Source: Basidiobolus heterosporus B8920 (taxonomy: Eukaryota > Basidiobolomycota > Basidiobolomycetes > Basidiobolales > Basidiobolaceae). From it: 30,698 nucleotides of DNA. How positions within the stretch are numbered: the stretch's first letter is position 1; each line of letters starts with the position of its first letter. Made by a program: the position numbers and the translations under genes. Shown piece after piece: positions 11,157 to 21,895 of the stretch. The notes below the pieces were generated by a model. It was not told the origin of the DNA, ran no database searches, and worked only from the letters and a program-made list of their open reading frames with translations. The stretch is taken from positions 1 through 30,698 of the forward strand of contig JNET01032719.1 in NCBI GenBank assembly GCA_000697455.1, given 5' to 3'.

Positions 11157-11417
11157 TGAATACCGTGACTTAAAGAAGTGACTTCAGGTTAGGCTTCAAT
11201 ATTAAAATTAATTATATGCTAGTGTGTGAACAAACAATTTCCGTCATCATTGATGACTTAAAATTTAGGGGAGGGGGACAAATATCAATCCACTTGATGA
11301 AATATACATAAAATCCAGCTTTATTAGTACACGATATATCATTGTGAATAGCTTAGCCAAACTGACAATTTCAACGAATCCATCTAAAGCCTAAAGTTAG
11401 AGAGCTCAATTGGAAAG
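11157..11417. promoter_or_regulatory. Divergent promoter of RIB7 and dynamitin genes
   Basis: Only 261 bases separate the two start codons, so both promoters must lie here or overlap. The region is AT-rich with a GGGGAGGGGG run at 11268-11278. No specific factor site is assigned. Confidence 0.5.
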
Positions 11418-13060
11418 ATGCCGCCTTCGAAGTACTCCAATCTACCCGACATTGTACAGAATACTTATCTTTTCGCTCAAATCTGTCTCCATTAGCTAAA
11501 AGAATCCTACTTTTTAGGATACTGAACCAGAAGTTTATGAAACTCCTAACACGGTTCCAATCACTCCTGAAGTGAATGCAGAAGAAACGGTACACACACC
11601 GTTTAAGATCAAGCAACAATTAGAAGAGCCATCTTTACTGACCCATATTACCTACGATAGGATGAGGAGTACGAACAAGAAAACGAGGATATAGTTAAGA
11701 GCTCCATCACTCTTACTGAAGCAGCTGCTAGATTCAGAAATGCCTCTGAAGATGAAGGTAACAGCCCGATTCTGAGTGACCTGGCTGCAGCCCGCCTTTT
11801 TCTCAATAATCTTACCGTATGTGATAGATGCCAAGAAAGCTGTTGCTCGCCACCGTCAAGCTATGTATAAAGCATATGTTCGTAGCGCACTCTTGAATCG
11901 AGACGAAGTAGAGTCCGAAATAGAAGTAGAAACGCCTAGACAGAAATTGCGACGTCTAATATATGAGGTTCAGGAGCTCGGAGAAGATATTACGAAGGTT
12001 TTCATCGATTCTGGCAATATTTGTAGGTCATATTTTAACTAGGGAGTTTCTAGGAGGAGCAAATGGAAAAGGAAAACGGAGTATCTCATTCCTCATTACT
12101 TAAGCAAGTACAACTCCTACAGAGTAGTCTTGGTCGAATAGGCCAGGGTCTAGATAAGCGTGCATTATCCACGGAAACTGGGTCGCAACTCAACAGACTT
12201 GAATCATTTACACTCGATAAGGATCTGTCACCAGAGGCAGAGGTGAATACTTCGGTTTGTGTTCAGCATTTTCCAACTATAGTAACACAGCATCTAGAAA
12301 ACCAAGTCAAACGAACACCTGGAAACAGTGAATGCCATCGAGCTAGAGCCACGTCTGAAGGCTTTGGAGCGACTTGTGGGCAAGCAGAGTATCGAGGTGA
12401 GCCTATCTGGACCCATTTCGGCATTCCCATTATCTGACCTGTGATTGTTGTGTGTAAAGAATGAATCCGGCCAAGATTTGGTTGCTAGTGTTACTGAGCT
12501 TAGGAAGCAGCTCGATCTGATCACCGACGGCCCTCAGTTAGATATTGTAGAGCGCCGGGTAAAAATGGCACAAAGTGAACTTCAGCACTCGGCAGAAACT
12601 CAAAGAAAAGACAGCGATAGCCCTATAATCACCCAAGAATCAGAAAACAGAGTAAGCAGAGTCTTGAACATATCTTGGCAACAAACTAACGCAACTCTTT
12701 AGCTGGAGCGCCTCCATCAAGTTGTCCAGAAGATCGACCCTCTAGCCACACTGACCCCCTCACTACTCACTCGATTAAGTAGTTTGCAAAGTTTACACCT
12801 GGAGGTGAGTCACGTTGCTGAATCGATTCGCTCGATATCTCAAGAGCAGAAGAAGATTGACGAAGAAGAATCGGGGCTATCGGAGATTTTCAAAAACGTA
12901 AGCATTCACCCTGGCACCCGTAAATGAACCTCGAGCTAACTTCTTTCGATAGTTGCAAGCCAGTCTCGATGAGAATACGATCACTCTGCAACGGAATATT
13001 GAAACCATAGATATGCGTATCGGTGATTTGGTGGAGCGTTTACATAATCTTGGATCGTAA
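11418..13060 (+). CDS. Dynamitin, dynactin p50 subunit
   Basis: Subunit of the dynactin shoulder, which links cytoplasmic dynein to cargo for nuclear migration and organelle transport (DCTN2; Jnm1 in yeast). I assemble nine exons: 11418-11453, 11518-11589, 11661-11757, 11828-11997, 12054-12242, 12298-12396, 12460-12651, 12703-12897 and 12953-13060. They give 385 residues, close to the family's roughly 400. The N-terminus MPPSKYSNLPDI joined to DTEPEVYETP is the classic dynamitin opening. RQKLRRLIYEVQEL, LEPRLKALERLVG and a final coiled coil (LDENTITLQRNIETIDMRI) follow in family order. The protein is predominantly coiled coil. Most introns are phase 0 and 51-70 bases long. Confidence is high in identity, moderate in the exact edges of the intron at 12243-12297, which I chose to restore the coiled-coil frame. 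Confidence 0.9.
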
Positions 13061-13398
13061 ATGCTGACCCTTTAGCCTAGTATTCTCCCAATGCTTGTTT
13101 CGTAAGTTTCGATACCCCCACTTCCCACTCACTGCGTACTTGTTACAGTCGTCATAATCCCTATAAACTATGCAAACATATCCTTGGGCACCTTCATTAA
13201 ATCTAATAAGACTAATCCTATTGTTCTTGTGATCCTAACCCGTATCTTCTACGTAGAAGCCTCTTGGCATCGATCAATTTTTATATAGCTAATTCCAGAA
13301 TAGTTGGGTATGGAATATTCGATGAAGCTACTGCGGGGGAGGTAAAATAATTTAGTATAATAAATTTCAGGAATTCTCTCTTGACTTCTCTTGATAAT
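13061..13398. other. Dynamitin to MDM35 intergenic region
   Basis: 338 bases between two plus-strand genes, holding the dynamitin 3' end and the MDM35 promoter. No gene is seen. Confidence 0.4.
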
Positions 13399-13675
13399 AT
13401 GGAGAGTATTGGTAAGGACTGTACAGAGCTCAAGCACACCTACGATAGTTGCTTTAACAAGTGGTATTCGGAGAAATTCCTGAAGGGAGAAACCCAGCCC
13501 GACCCTAAGTGCGAAGAGATATTTACTGAGTATAAAGCCTGTGTCATGGTAAGAGAGTTTTTCGTTTTACTCCATCAATAGCACCCTTTAACCTCGTTTC
13601 TTGTAGAAAGTGATTAAGGAAAAAGGAATTGACCAGATGCTGGCCGATGCTAGAAGAGATTCGGGTTCGAAATAA
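13399..13675 (+). CDS. MDM35: Mdm35/TRIAP1 twin CX9C intermembrane-space protein
   Basis: Partner of the Ups1/PRELI lipid-transfer proteins in the mitochondrial intermembrane space. Exons 13399-13548 and 13607-13675 are joined in phase 0 across a 58-base intron, giving 72 residues. The twin CX9C motifs are CTELKHTYDSC (residues 7-17) and CEEIFTEYKAC, with the family's YDSCFNKWYSEKFLKG between them. I chose the ATG at 13399 because it matches the family N-terminus (MESIGKDC); the open frame extends a little upstream without a better start. It is imported by the Mia40 disulfide relay (family knowledge). There is no signal peptide, as expected. Confidence 0.96.
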
Positions 13676-13992
13676 GCATGTCTCTTTGAAGGAATTACTT
13701 TGAAATAGACATCACAACACATCAATACACCAGCATTTTAACTTTAATAAACGACCATTTTCAAATTCAAGTCTACATACTTCAATACTAATGTTTGGTG
13801 ATTAAAGTCGAGCTGTTGAGTTAGCAGCAATGTAAATTTTTATTATTAAATGTAACTAAATTAGTCATGTGTTTATGTGCCCCAAAAATCTTTTTTGTGG
13901 AGTATTTTGCGTTGTATGAAATGTAACATAGTTTAGACGCACGAAGGCTTGGTTCAGCAACGTAGCAGTAAATTGAAATAGCTTCAATAAAC
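13676..13992. other. MDM35 to metaxin intergenic region
   Basis: 317 AT-rich bases with a likely polyadenylation-type AATAAA at 13745-13750, followed by the metaxin promoter. No further feature was seen. Confidence 0.4.
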
Positions 13993-15176
13993 ATGACCTC
14001 TACCACCTTCTCGAGAAAAGCTGCCGAACTTGCTAAACAGCTTCGCTTGGATCAATTTCCTGTTTATGTCCATCCATCAGTGTTTACTCCTGAAGACCTT
14101 ACTAAGCCCAGTTTGGTTGCATATGGTCCAGGCTGGAAGAGCCAACCAACTTCATTTGACCCCGAATGCTTGAAATGGCAGGTATACCTCGGGTTCTTTG
14201 TGTTAATTCAGCCTTTTCAAAAAGCTCACAATTTTCTCTAGACTTACTTGAATATGTCAGCCGTTGATTATGACCTTGTTTATTCTCAAGAACCTTCCCA
14301 ATCTCCTAATGGTTAGCTTAGCTCTCGTCCTTGAGCTCAAGGGTAGTCAATACTAACAAGGGTATATACACATTAGAACGACTTCCATACCTGGTGACCG
14401 TCGAGAAAAAATGTCTGACAGACGAGAAGATTCTGAAATTTGTAAAAGGCCAGGTATATATCTCCTATGGTGTATTGATGTGGAACTGTCGTTATTAACA
14501 TTCAGACGTTTGAAAGGATCCCGAAAAATACGCACTTGAAGGAGACGAGCTCATCAGTGGCGAGGACAAAGCTTTTGTTTCTCTTGTTGAAACCAGCATC
14601 AAAGTTGCTACGGTAAGTTGGCTTTCTTAAGTTTATTGTGGATATTTTATCAAATAGTAATGCTTTGTCAGCTCTTTTACTTCTGGTGTGAATCCTCCAA
14701 CTACTCTGAACAAACATTAGAAAAATATACCAAATCTTATATTTGGCCTTTGGACAAACTTATCGGTTACAATATGCGTTCCAAAGTGATTGATTTCCTA
14801 TTGACCAAAAAACCCGTCTTATTGAAAGAAGAGGTTCGTAGAGTCTTTGCAAAGTTTGTATTGCATCAAATTAATGTATGTCTACTAGATTTACAACGAG
14901 GCCTCCCAGGCTCTCCAAGCTCTGTCAAGCCGTCTTGGCGAGGCTCAATATTTCTCAGGGTAAGCCATCAAGCATTGTTTAGTTCGAAAGTAGTGCATAA
15001 CCAATTTCCATGGAAGTGAGAAAGCTGGATATCTAGATGCAGTTGTGTTTGCTTATCTACACACCATTCTCGCAGCACCCCTCCCCAATCCAGAGTTACG
15101 CCAGATTGTCCAGCAACACGAAAACCTGGTGAAGTTCGCTAAATCCGTCTGGGAGCAATACTACTCTGGCAACTAA
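13993..15176 (+). CDS. Metaxin-like SAM complex subunit
   Basis: Outer mitochondrial membrane protein of the sorting and assembly machinery (metaxin; Sam37/Sam35 in yeast), needed for beta-barrel insertion. Seven exons: 13993-14181, 14242-14311, 14377-14453, 14517-14612, 14672-14833, 14889-14959 and 15017-15176, giving 274 residues. A thioredoxin-like N-terminal half (LKWQ/TYLNMSAVDYDLVYSQ..LPYLV) is followed by the metaxin GST-C half (DKAFVSLVETSIKVATLFYFWCESSNY..; LDAVVFAYLHTILAAPLPNPEL). The DAVVFAYLHxxLxAPLP run is the family's best signature. I see no clear C-terminal membrane anchor. The introns at 14454-14516 and 14960-15016 need purine-rich acceptors (GAAAG, GGAAG) to keep the frame. 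I cannot decide between metaxin-1 and metaxin-2 types. Confidence 0.87.
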
Positions 15177-15639
15177 CTCTGAGTCCACCAAGTCTTTTCT
15201 TCCAGGCATCTTTGCTGTTTTCATAATTTACTGCATTTCTCTCCTACACTTTGAGTCAATCATTGTTAATATAAACTACATATAAAACACAATGTCCAGA
15301 AATCACTTAGCCAAGTGTCCTCGGCCTTTGGGAATAAAAGAGAATGTGAGGAAAGCGGCTCGTTTAAGTCTCATGATTGGCTATCTCGTATAAACGAACG
15401 ACTCCGCGTCACTCAATGGTTGAAGCCAATAAGAAAGTTCTAGATTTAAGGAGTGATTAGTGAATATATTTTATCAATAGCCAATCTAGAAGATACCCGT
15501 AGCTAATTCGCAGCATTTTTCTGAAGTCTGGTTAGTCCCTCGATCCCCTTAATTTGTCCATTTTCATATGCATTTAATCCTACTCACAGTACAACTCTAG
15601 TACCTTACTTCCTTTTTCTCTCTTTACCTTCGTCGTATA
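15177..15639. other. Metaxin to DSK2 intergenic region
   Basis: 463 bases with no coding frame. The last 70 bases before the DSK2 start are pyrimidine-rich (CTTCCTTTTTCTCTCTTTACC), typical of a fungal promoter near a transcription start. Confidence 0.45.
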
Positions 15640-16831
15640 ATGCCCGAAATTACTATTAATATTAAGTGCTCAAATGAGACCAAGTACTCCGTAGTTATCG
15701 ATACGGAAAAAACCGTCTTGGAACTTAAAGAAGCGATCGCCGAAAAGTCCGATACCCCCGCTGAACGTCAACGTCTCATCTATTCTGGTAGAGTATTAAA
15801 GGATGCTGATACAGTAGAAAGTTACAAGATTGCCGATGGAAATACCATTCACATGGTTCGTGGCGCTGCCCCCGGTCAACAAGGTAGTTACTTCATATGC
15901 CGTTGAATTCTTGGACTTGTACTGAATATGAAATCTTTTTAAAGCTTCTAGAGCTGCACCTCAGCCTGCTGCTGAACAACAACCCTCCACTCCTACTGCG
16001 ATTCCTGATAGCCAGTTAAACACTCAACAAAATGCTAACCCCATGGCCGCCTTTGGTAACATGTTTGGTGGTGCCGGTACTGGTGCTGGTGCCGATCCTT
16101 TCGGTGGTTTCGGTGGTATGGGTGGTGGTTTCGGTGCCGGTGGAATGCCTCCTATGGATCCTTCTATGATGAATGCTTTGTTCAGCAATCCTGAAGTTAT
16201 GAACTCCATGTCCACCCTCTTCCAGAATCCTCAATTTGTTGAACATATGTTATCTAACAGTCCACAGTTTCAAAACCTTCCTCCAGAGATAAGAAGCATG
16301 ATCAACACGCCTCAATTTCGACAAATGCTTAGCGATCCCAATATGCTTCGTAATATGTTCCAGATGACCCAATCCCTTGGTGGCATGGGTGGCGGTATGG
16401 GTGGTTTTGGTGGAATGAACAATTTCGGTGGTTTTGGTGCCGCCCCTAACACCGGTGCCACATCTCCTACTTCACCCGAAGTGCCTAGAAGTGGTACAGA
16501 GTCAAACACACCTACCAACCCCAACCCCGCGACACCCAATGCCGGTGCTCCTAACCCATTCCTCGGCATGTTTAATCCTGCTGCTGGAGCTAGCCCATAT
16601 GGAGCTGATCCCGCAGCTACACTATCTATGCTTCAACAAATGATGGGTGGCGCAGCAGTCTCTCCAGCAGCTCAACAGCAAAACCAACAACCACCTGAAG
16701 AACGCTTCCAAGTTCAGCTTCAGCAACTCAACGAAATGGGCTTCTGGGATGCCTCCAAAAACATCCGCGCTCTACTTGCTACCGGAGGAAACGTCAACAG
16801 TGCAGTAGAATGGTTATTGTCTAACCCATAA
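15640..16831 (+). CDS. DSK2: Ubiquilin/Dsk2 proteasome shuttle
   Basis: Shuttle factor that binds polyubiquitinated clients and carries them to the proteasome. Exons 15640-15883 and 15945-16831 are joined through a split alanine codon after GQQ, giving 376 residues, almost the size of yeast Dsk2 (373). The N-terminal ubiquitin-like domain spans about 1-75 ([31 protein letters not shown]). Methionine/asparagine-rich STI1 repeats occupy the middle ([37 protein letters not shown]). A C-terminal UBA domain ends the protein ([24 protein letters not shown]). Low-complexity glycine/phenylalanine/methionine stretches flank the STI1 part, and a proline/asparagine linker precedes the UBA. The domain order UBL-STI1-UBA is diagnostic. 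Confidence 0.97.
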
Positions 16832-17533
16832 ATTGATCCCTAGCCATGATAGCTATATAAATTTTTCATGAGATTCCAGCATCCAAAAGTTCGATTATTT
16901 TTCTCTTTTCTACTTTCACTTAGCCCTAACCCTACTCTTTTCGTTGGAATACTTAATCTTCGATGTGCATCTTTTGTTGGTCTCCCCATGATTCTTCCAT
17001 TTTCATACTAGTTCCCTATCCCTAGTCCTCCCCCTCCCCCTAACCTTAACTCTAACTTTGAATGGTTTTCAATCGTTTCATGAAGGCTACTTAGTAATAA
17101 AGAAAGACATGGGGAGTTTTGACTCGATCTAATATTTATTATGAGTCTGCCCTTTGGCTCGATTATCTAGTATTTATGGTGCGTCTGTCGCTCACCTACT
17201 ATTGATCACTTCTAATCACTCTCATGCTAAGTAACCTAATATGGCACAGGATATGGTTTATTCTATTCATTACCATGATCACTACTGATTTATTCTATTT
17301 GTTACTATAATCGCTACTGGTTTATTCGACGTATTGTATCTGATCTCAATATTCCCCCCAAAATTGACGGATGTAAAATTTTGATGAATGCTGAAAATTT
17401 CGATTCAGTCAACTTGTCAGATTTAGCGGAAGGGGAACGAACATTAAGCCTCTCTTGATTAACTCAAATCACGCTTTATCTAGAGGATTTTCTTATTCAA
17501 GCGTTGTTTTCCCTTGTTTGTCTTCTTCGAAAC
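16832..17533. other. DSK2 to bS6m intergenic region with small tandem duplications
   Basis: 702 bases without a gene. It contains a pyrimidine-rich patch (about 17000-17055), a telomere-like CCCTAACCCT at 16924-16933 and two sets of diverged tandem repeats (17122-17190 and 17255-17327). The bS6m promoter must lie in the right part. Confidence 0.45.
17255..17327. repeat. 32-bp tandem duplication
   Basis: 17255-17286 and 17287-17318 are diverged copies of a 32-base unit (GGTTTATTCTATTCATTACC.. versus GATTTATTCTATTTGTTACT..). A third partial copy starts at 17319. Just upstream, 17122-17152 and 17157-17190 form a second diverged pair (CTCGATCTAATATTTAT versus CTCGATTATCTAGTATTTAT). No function is inferred. 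Confidence 0.65.
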
Positions 17534-18001
17534 ATGCCTTTTTACGAATTAGTTTGCATTTCCAGAGCTCGTTTGTCCGAGGTAACAGCCGGTTATTACT
17601 TTTTTGTTTGTATGAGTTAAGCTTACCTTTGATACGTTTCCAGCCAAATCTTGCTGATCTCCTCAGGAAGACTGCAACCCAGGTTATGGAGCGTGGTGGT
17701 GTTGTTCGTGGTTTCGAGAATATGGGTGAACAGGCACTTCCATATCGCATGAAGCGTCACCAAACCTATCACAATGAGGGCAGGTCAGTTACTGCGAAAC
17801 ACATTGTACCAATATCAAACATGCAATTGACTGTGCCCTTTCTTTCTTATTAGATACTGGTTGATGCACTTTGACGCTAACCCAAGCACCCTTACTAACA
17901 TGGATGCCAAGTTAAGAGTAGACCCTAGAGTGATTCGTCACACTTTCATCAAGTTGGGTAGCAAACTGGAGGAGGTCGTTGCTAGACCAGACAAAACCTA
18001 G
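17534..18001 (+). CDS. MRP17: Mitochondrial small-subunit ribosomal protein bS6m
   Basis: Bacterial-type S6 protein of the mitochondrial 37S ribosomal subunit (Mrp17/MRPS6). Exons 17534-17581, 17644-17783 and 17854-18001 give 111 residues. The family pattern is clear: MPFYELVCISRARLSE, then PNLADLLRKTATQVMERGGVVRGFENMGEQALPYRMKRHQTYHNEGR and YWLMHFDANP. The C-terminal LRVDPRVIRHTFIKLGSKL is the typical beta-strand ending. Introns are 62 and 70 bases. No cleavable presequence is obvious, as is common for this protein. Confidence 0.93.
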
Positions 18002-18306
18002 AGAGAAATAACCCTATATGCTATTCAATTCTTCTTACTTTCATGCCTCATATAAAATCCCAGCATTCATGTATTTCATCTTGTCCTTTACCATTTATTT
18101 CAAATCACTCCTCATTTTCAGAAACAAACTCATGCGAGGGAATAAATGGATTTCTTAGAGAAGATTATGTCATTCGAGTTGCTAGAATTACTCGTGATAT
18201 ACCCATCCAACTCACATAGAGCACAAACGACTACATTTCAGAGAATTTATTTCGAATAGCGAGTGATGCTATCTTCATTTAACTATCTGTTATACATATG
18301 TTTGAT
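18002..18306. other. Convergent intergenic region (bS6m / aldehyde dehydrogenase)
   Basis: 305 bases between two 3' ends; the terminators of both genes should lie here. Nothing else was seen. Confidence 0.4.
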
Positions 18307-20109
18307 TCAAAGTCCTAACTTCTGACGCAAGGCGTTGACGCCATCCTTACGCATGAACGCAGCAATACCCACAACTAAAGCAATAGAGTAAAGAATGGAG
18401 CTGATTGTGAACTTACGTCTCCAACTAGGTTTGCCAAAGAGTAGTTTTATCCCAAGACTGGACTTTCCTTCGGTATAAGGTGGGTAACGAATGTCGTTGA
18501 TTTGGTCGAATTGTAGTTTACGAATGAGAGTAGAGCGATGATGTGTGAAGGTATCGAATGACTTCTTTCCGTGGTACGATCCCATACCAGATCCTCCAAC
18601 GCCACCGAAAGGAAGTGTTGATACTGTGAAATCGTAGATTCATTAGTATATTGCCAGGATACAATGGTGAATCGAGAATAAGCACTTACTGGCCATCTGC
18701 ATTAATGTGTCATTGACGCAAACGCCACCCGACTGAGTGTTATCAAGAACTGCAAAGAAAAAGGTCACAACGTGGGTTTGAAATATACACCAAGACTGTG
18801 GCGCACTTACTTGTTTGCACTTGGTTTCTGTCTGGAGAGAAGATGTACATAGTCAACGGGTGATCCCTAAGAAAAAAAGCAATTAGAAGAAGTACGAATC
18901 GCCTACGTACAGTGGCAACTTACTTCGAGTTAATAATATCGATGGCTTCTTGAGTGTTGTTTACTGCAATCATTGGAAGAATAGGGCCAAAGATTTCTTC
19001 GTGCATGATTTTATCTTCAGGCTGGACGCCCCGAATCAAGGTAGGGGCAATGTATTTTTGCTCTCGGTTAGATTGGCCGCCCATCACGATTTTTCCCGAG
19101 TGACCGTTGCTGAGTAACTCAGAAATTCTATCAAAGTGTCTCTCATTGACGATACGTCCAAAGTCCGGGGATTCCTCAACCTTGTCGCCAAAGAAGGTTT
19201 TAATAGTCTTGGACATTTCGGTAATGAAATCATCCTCCAGGGACTTCTCAATAAGGATATAATCAGGCGCAACACAGGTTTGCCCAGCATTTACAAATTT
19301 CCCCCATGCGATACGTCTGGTGGTAGCCCACATGTCAACACCTTTGCCGATCACAACTGGACTCTTACCACCAAGCTCCAAAGTGACTGGGGTAAGATGC
19401 TTTGCTGCGGCGGTCATGATATGTTTTGCGACCCCACCGTTACCAGTATAAAAAATATGGTCGAACTTCTGCTCCAAGATTGCTGTGGTTTCCTCGACGC
19501 CGCCATTTAAAACGCGGTAAGCTTGAGAATCCAGATACTTGGGAATCAACTCGGCCAACAGCTTAGCGGTAAATCCAGAGACCTCTGAAGGCTTAAGAAT
19601 GACGATATTACCAGCACCGATAGCTCCGGTCATTGGGCCAAGTGTAAGTGTGATAGGGTAATTCCAGGCGCCTAGAATCAAAACCACACCCAGCGGTTCT
19701 TTACGGATCTCACCACGACTATCGAGCTTCGCATAAAAAGGCATAGAAACAGAATCGGGCTTGGACCAAGCTTCCAAATTGTCATACATATCAAGTATAT
19801 CATTCATAGCATAATGAATTTCACAAAACCTCGACTCTCCCAGTGGTTTACCGAGATCCTTATTCAAGGCTTCGTGGAAGCGGTCAACATTCTCTTCCAA
19901 CATATTGTAGAGGGATCTTAGTTGCTTCTTACGAAAGACCAAAGGTTTGGTCAGTCCAGAGCGATAAACTTCCCTAAGCTCTTTGACGACCTAAGACATA
20001 ATGAAAGGAAGAACCATATGGTTGAGTTTATAGGAGCGTGGAAGAAAGAGGGGGAGAAATATACCTTGGGGATTTCTTCCACCTTAACGTAATCTTTACT
20101 AGGCTCCAT
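18307..20109 (-). CDS. HFD1: Membrane-anchored fatty aldehyde dehydrogenase (ALDH3/Hfd1 type)
   Basis: NAD(P)-dependent oxidation of long-chain aldehydes, for example hexadecenal from sphingolipid breakdown. Exons (minus): 20065-20109, 18924-19990, 18811-18866, 18690-18749 and 18307-18623, giving 514 residues. Recognisable parts are the Rossmann segment [31 protein letters not shown], catalytic glutamate E220 in VTLELGGK, catalytic cysteine C254 in [11 protein letters not shown], and [11 protein letters not shown]. After splicing, [21 protein letters not shown] runs into [27 protein letters not shown], the conserved end of class 3 ALDHs. A single hydrophobic helix near 480-500 followed by a basic end looks like a tail anchor, as in endoplasmic reticulum or lipid-droplet FALDH. 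The N-terminal exon ([15 protein letters not shown]) is short, but its phase and splice sites fit. Confidence 0.95.
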
Positions 20110-20591
20110 GAGGTACTAAAACTCGCTTCGAGGTCCTCTCTAGGGGGTTTTTAAAGTAGTAATGGAAGCCTAAGATACAAATCGTTTTGAGGCCAACCAA
20201 TTAAAAGTGTGGACATTAATCAGCCTTAAGAGAAGATTCCGCCAATATTACCAGATACACAACAATACCAGTTACGCAACAATACTAAATACGCAATAAT
20301 ACTGAAACCGTAGGAGTTGACCGAGTTTAGCATCCAGTAAATCGGACCAAGGTTATACATGCTTAGTTATGCTATTCTCACCAAGGCAAAAATTCCGGTT
20401 CCACCACTTGCTTTAAGTGGGTATCTAATTGTAGAGAATCTTGTGGAGAATCTATACAATAAGACATATCCGGTATATATTAGCCGCAATGACCATCTAT
20501 GAATGAGGTTAGTAATAGAGGTAGGAATCACAATTTATTTGGATGATTTGGCTGATATATGTGGTATTTGGTTGATATGTGGTATAATGAT
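20110..20591. other. Upstream region of the aldehyde dehydrogenase gene
   Basis: 482 bases holding the ALDH promoter (right of 20109) and the transporter 3' end. It contains a 17-base repeat array (20257-20307) and no gene. Confidence 0.4.
20257..20307. repeat. Three tandem 17-bp units
   Basis: 20257-20273, 20274-20290 and 20291-20307 are diverged copies of ACRCAAYAATACYRRWW, starting ACACAACAATACC, ACGCAACAATACT and ACGCAATAATACT. They lie about 150 bases upstream of the ALDH start codon, so they could be regulatory; this is unproven. Confidence 0.6.
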
Positions 20592-21895
20592 TCAACTCAT
20601 ATGCTCTACAGTTGCTGATGAAACATCATTGCTCTGTCGAGCTAGGTCTTCGGTAGAGGCTGAGGAAAGGTTGTAGATGATAATAGAACAGATAATAACA
20701 ACATAAGCAATTGGGTATAGCCAATGGAGCGTATAATGATACAAGATAAGCCCTAATATCAGTCCGTAGAAATCAGAAGTCAACATAGAAATGTTGAAAA
20801 AGGTAGACGAGCTAAGACGGAACAAGATTGGGGCGATAGAGTAGAATGAGAACAATAGTGCGCTAAATAGAATGATAAAGCCAACTAATTCGCTGGTGAT
20901 TAGCAGATCTGACGTTTGCAAGGTAAGGTGGTTGCATTGGTTTCAAACTCACCTGTTTCTGCATCCCAAGTCATACCAATAAGCTCAGACCGCTCCAAAA
21001 CGACTCTGCAAAGTGAGTTAATTAGAGTTTTAAGCAAACTTTGGTCTATGGTTAACTTACAATTGGATCCCATTAACGATGGTTCCAAACAATCCAAGCA
21101 TCCCAATGACCTCGTATACTGGGCGGCTACGAACCAAGAGCTCCTCAGTGACGTTGGTGAATCCATACAGTGTGGCACCAAGCAGACAGAATAGGTCGCC
21201 TTTTACAGAATCTCCGCCTAAGGAAAATTGGCCAGATTAAGTTAAGGCGGGTTACTTGGCAGTTGGATGAAATCATATATACCTGAGGATATTCGTTTGT
21301 TCAACAAGTCTGATAAAATAAGCAATCCTATACCCACTAATGCAGTTGCTACGCCAAGGTATTGAACAAGCTTGTACCGAGTCTTAAGTATCAGGAAACT
21401 TAACATCATAACCACTGGAATAGCCCACACATCAAGAAGCATTATGCTTAGCATGGAGGTGTATTGGAAAGCTTTCACGGTAAAATAATTGGCTTCAACA
21501 TCCATCACTGCCAAAAGGAAGTCTATGAACAGAAGAGACTTTGTTAAACTAAGTAATTCTATGTAAGATAGGTCTTTCCAAATGGATAACGTACATTTCC
21601 AACCACTTCTCTTCAGTATTTCCCAGATACCAGAAGGTCCCTTCTTGTAACAACCATACGATAAATAGACAACCGCAAGTCCCACATAAACCAAGAAACT
21701 TTGTGTGGTCGGAATATTGAGTTGTTTTCGGTCTGCAAGTTCGGTACTTACAATACTGGTCGAAGTGGTACATAACGATAGGTATTGACCAATGCCAAAA
21801 GCCAGTAAAAACTTACGACTTTTGAGAAAAGCAAAAGTGGTTTGACGAACAGGCGTCTCGGAAGTAGTATGCTTTACCAGACTAGTGTCATTCAT
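20592..21895 (-). CDS. SLC35F1/F2/F6-type drug/metabolite transporter superfamily protein
   Basis: Multi-pass membrane protein of the SLC35F branch; the substrate is not predictable from sequence. Exons (minus): 21595-21895, 21283-21522, 21061-21217, 20953-21005 and 20592-20908, giving 355 residues with about ten predicted helices. Family landmarks are GIGQYLSLCTTSTSIVSTELA, the joined SGWKYFLLAVMDVEANYFTVKAFQYTS, LLDVWAIPVVMMLSFLILKTRY, GDLFCLLGATLYGFTNVTEE, MLGLFGTIVNGIQL and FFNISMLTSDFYGLILGL. The first intron (21523-21594) contains no stop and is a multiple of three, but removing it restores the conserved WKYxLLAxxDVEANY. The fourth intron is only 44 bases. The SLC35F assignment is firm; localisation is unknown. 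Confidence 0.9.

Noticed and set aside
13381-13398. Upstream TTG start for MDM35
   Set aside because: A nuclear gene starts at ATG; the ATG at 13399 matches the family N-terminus.
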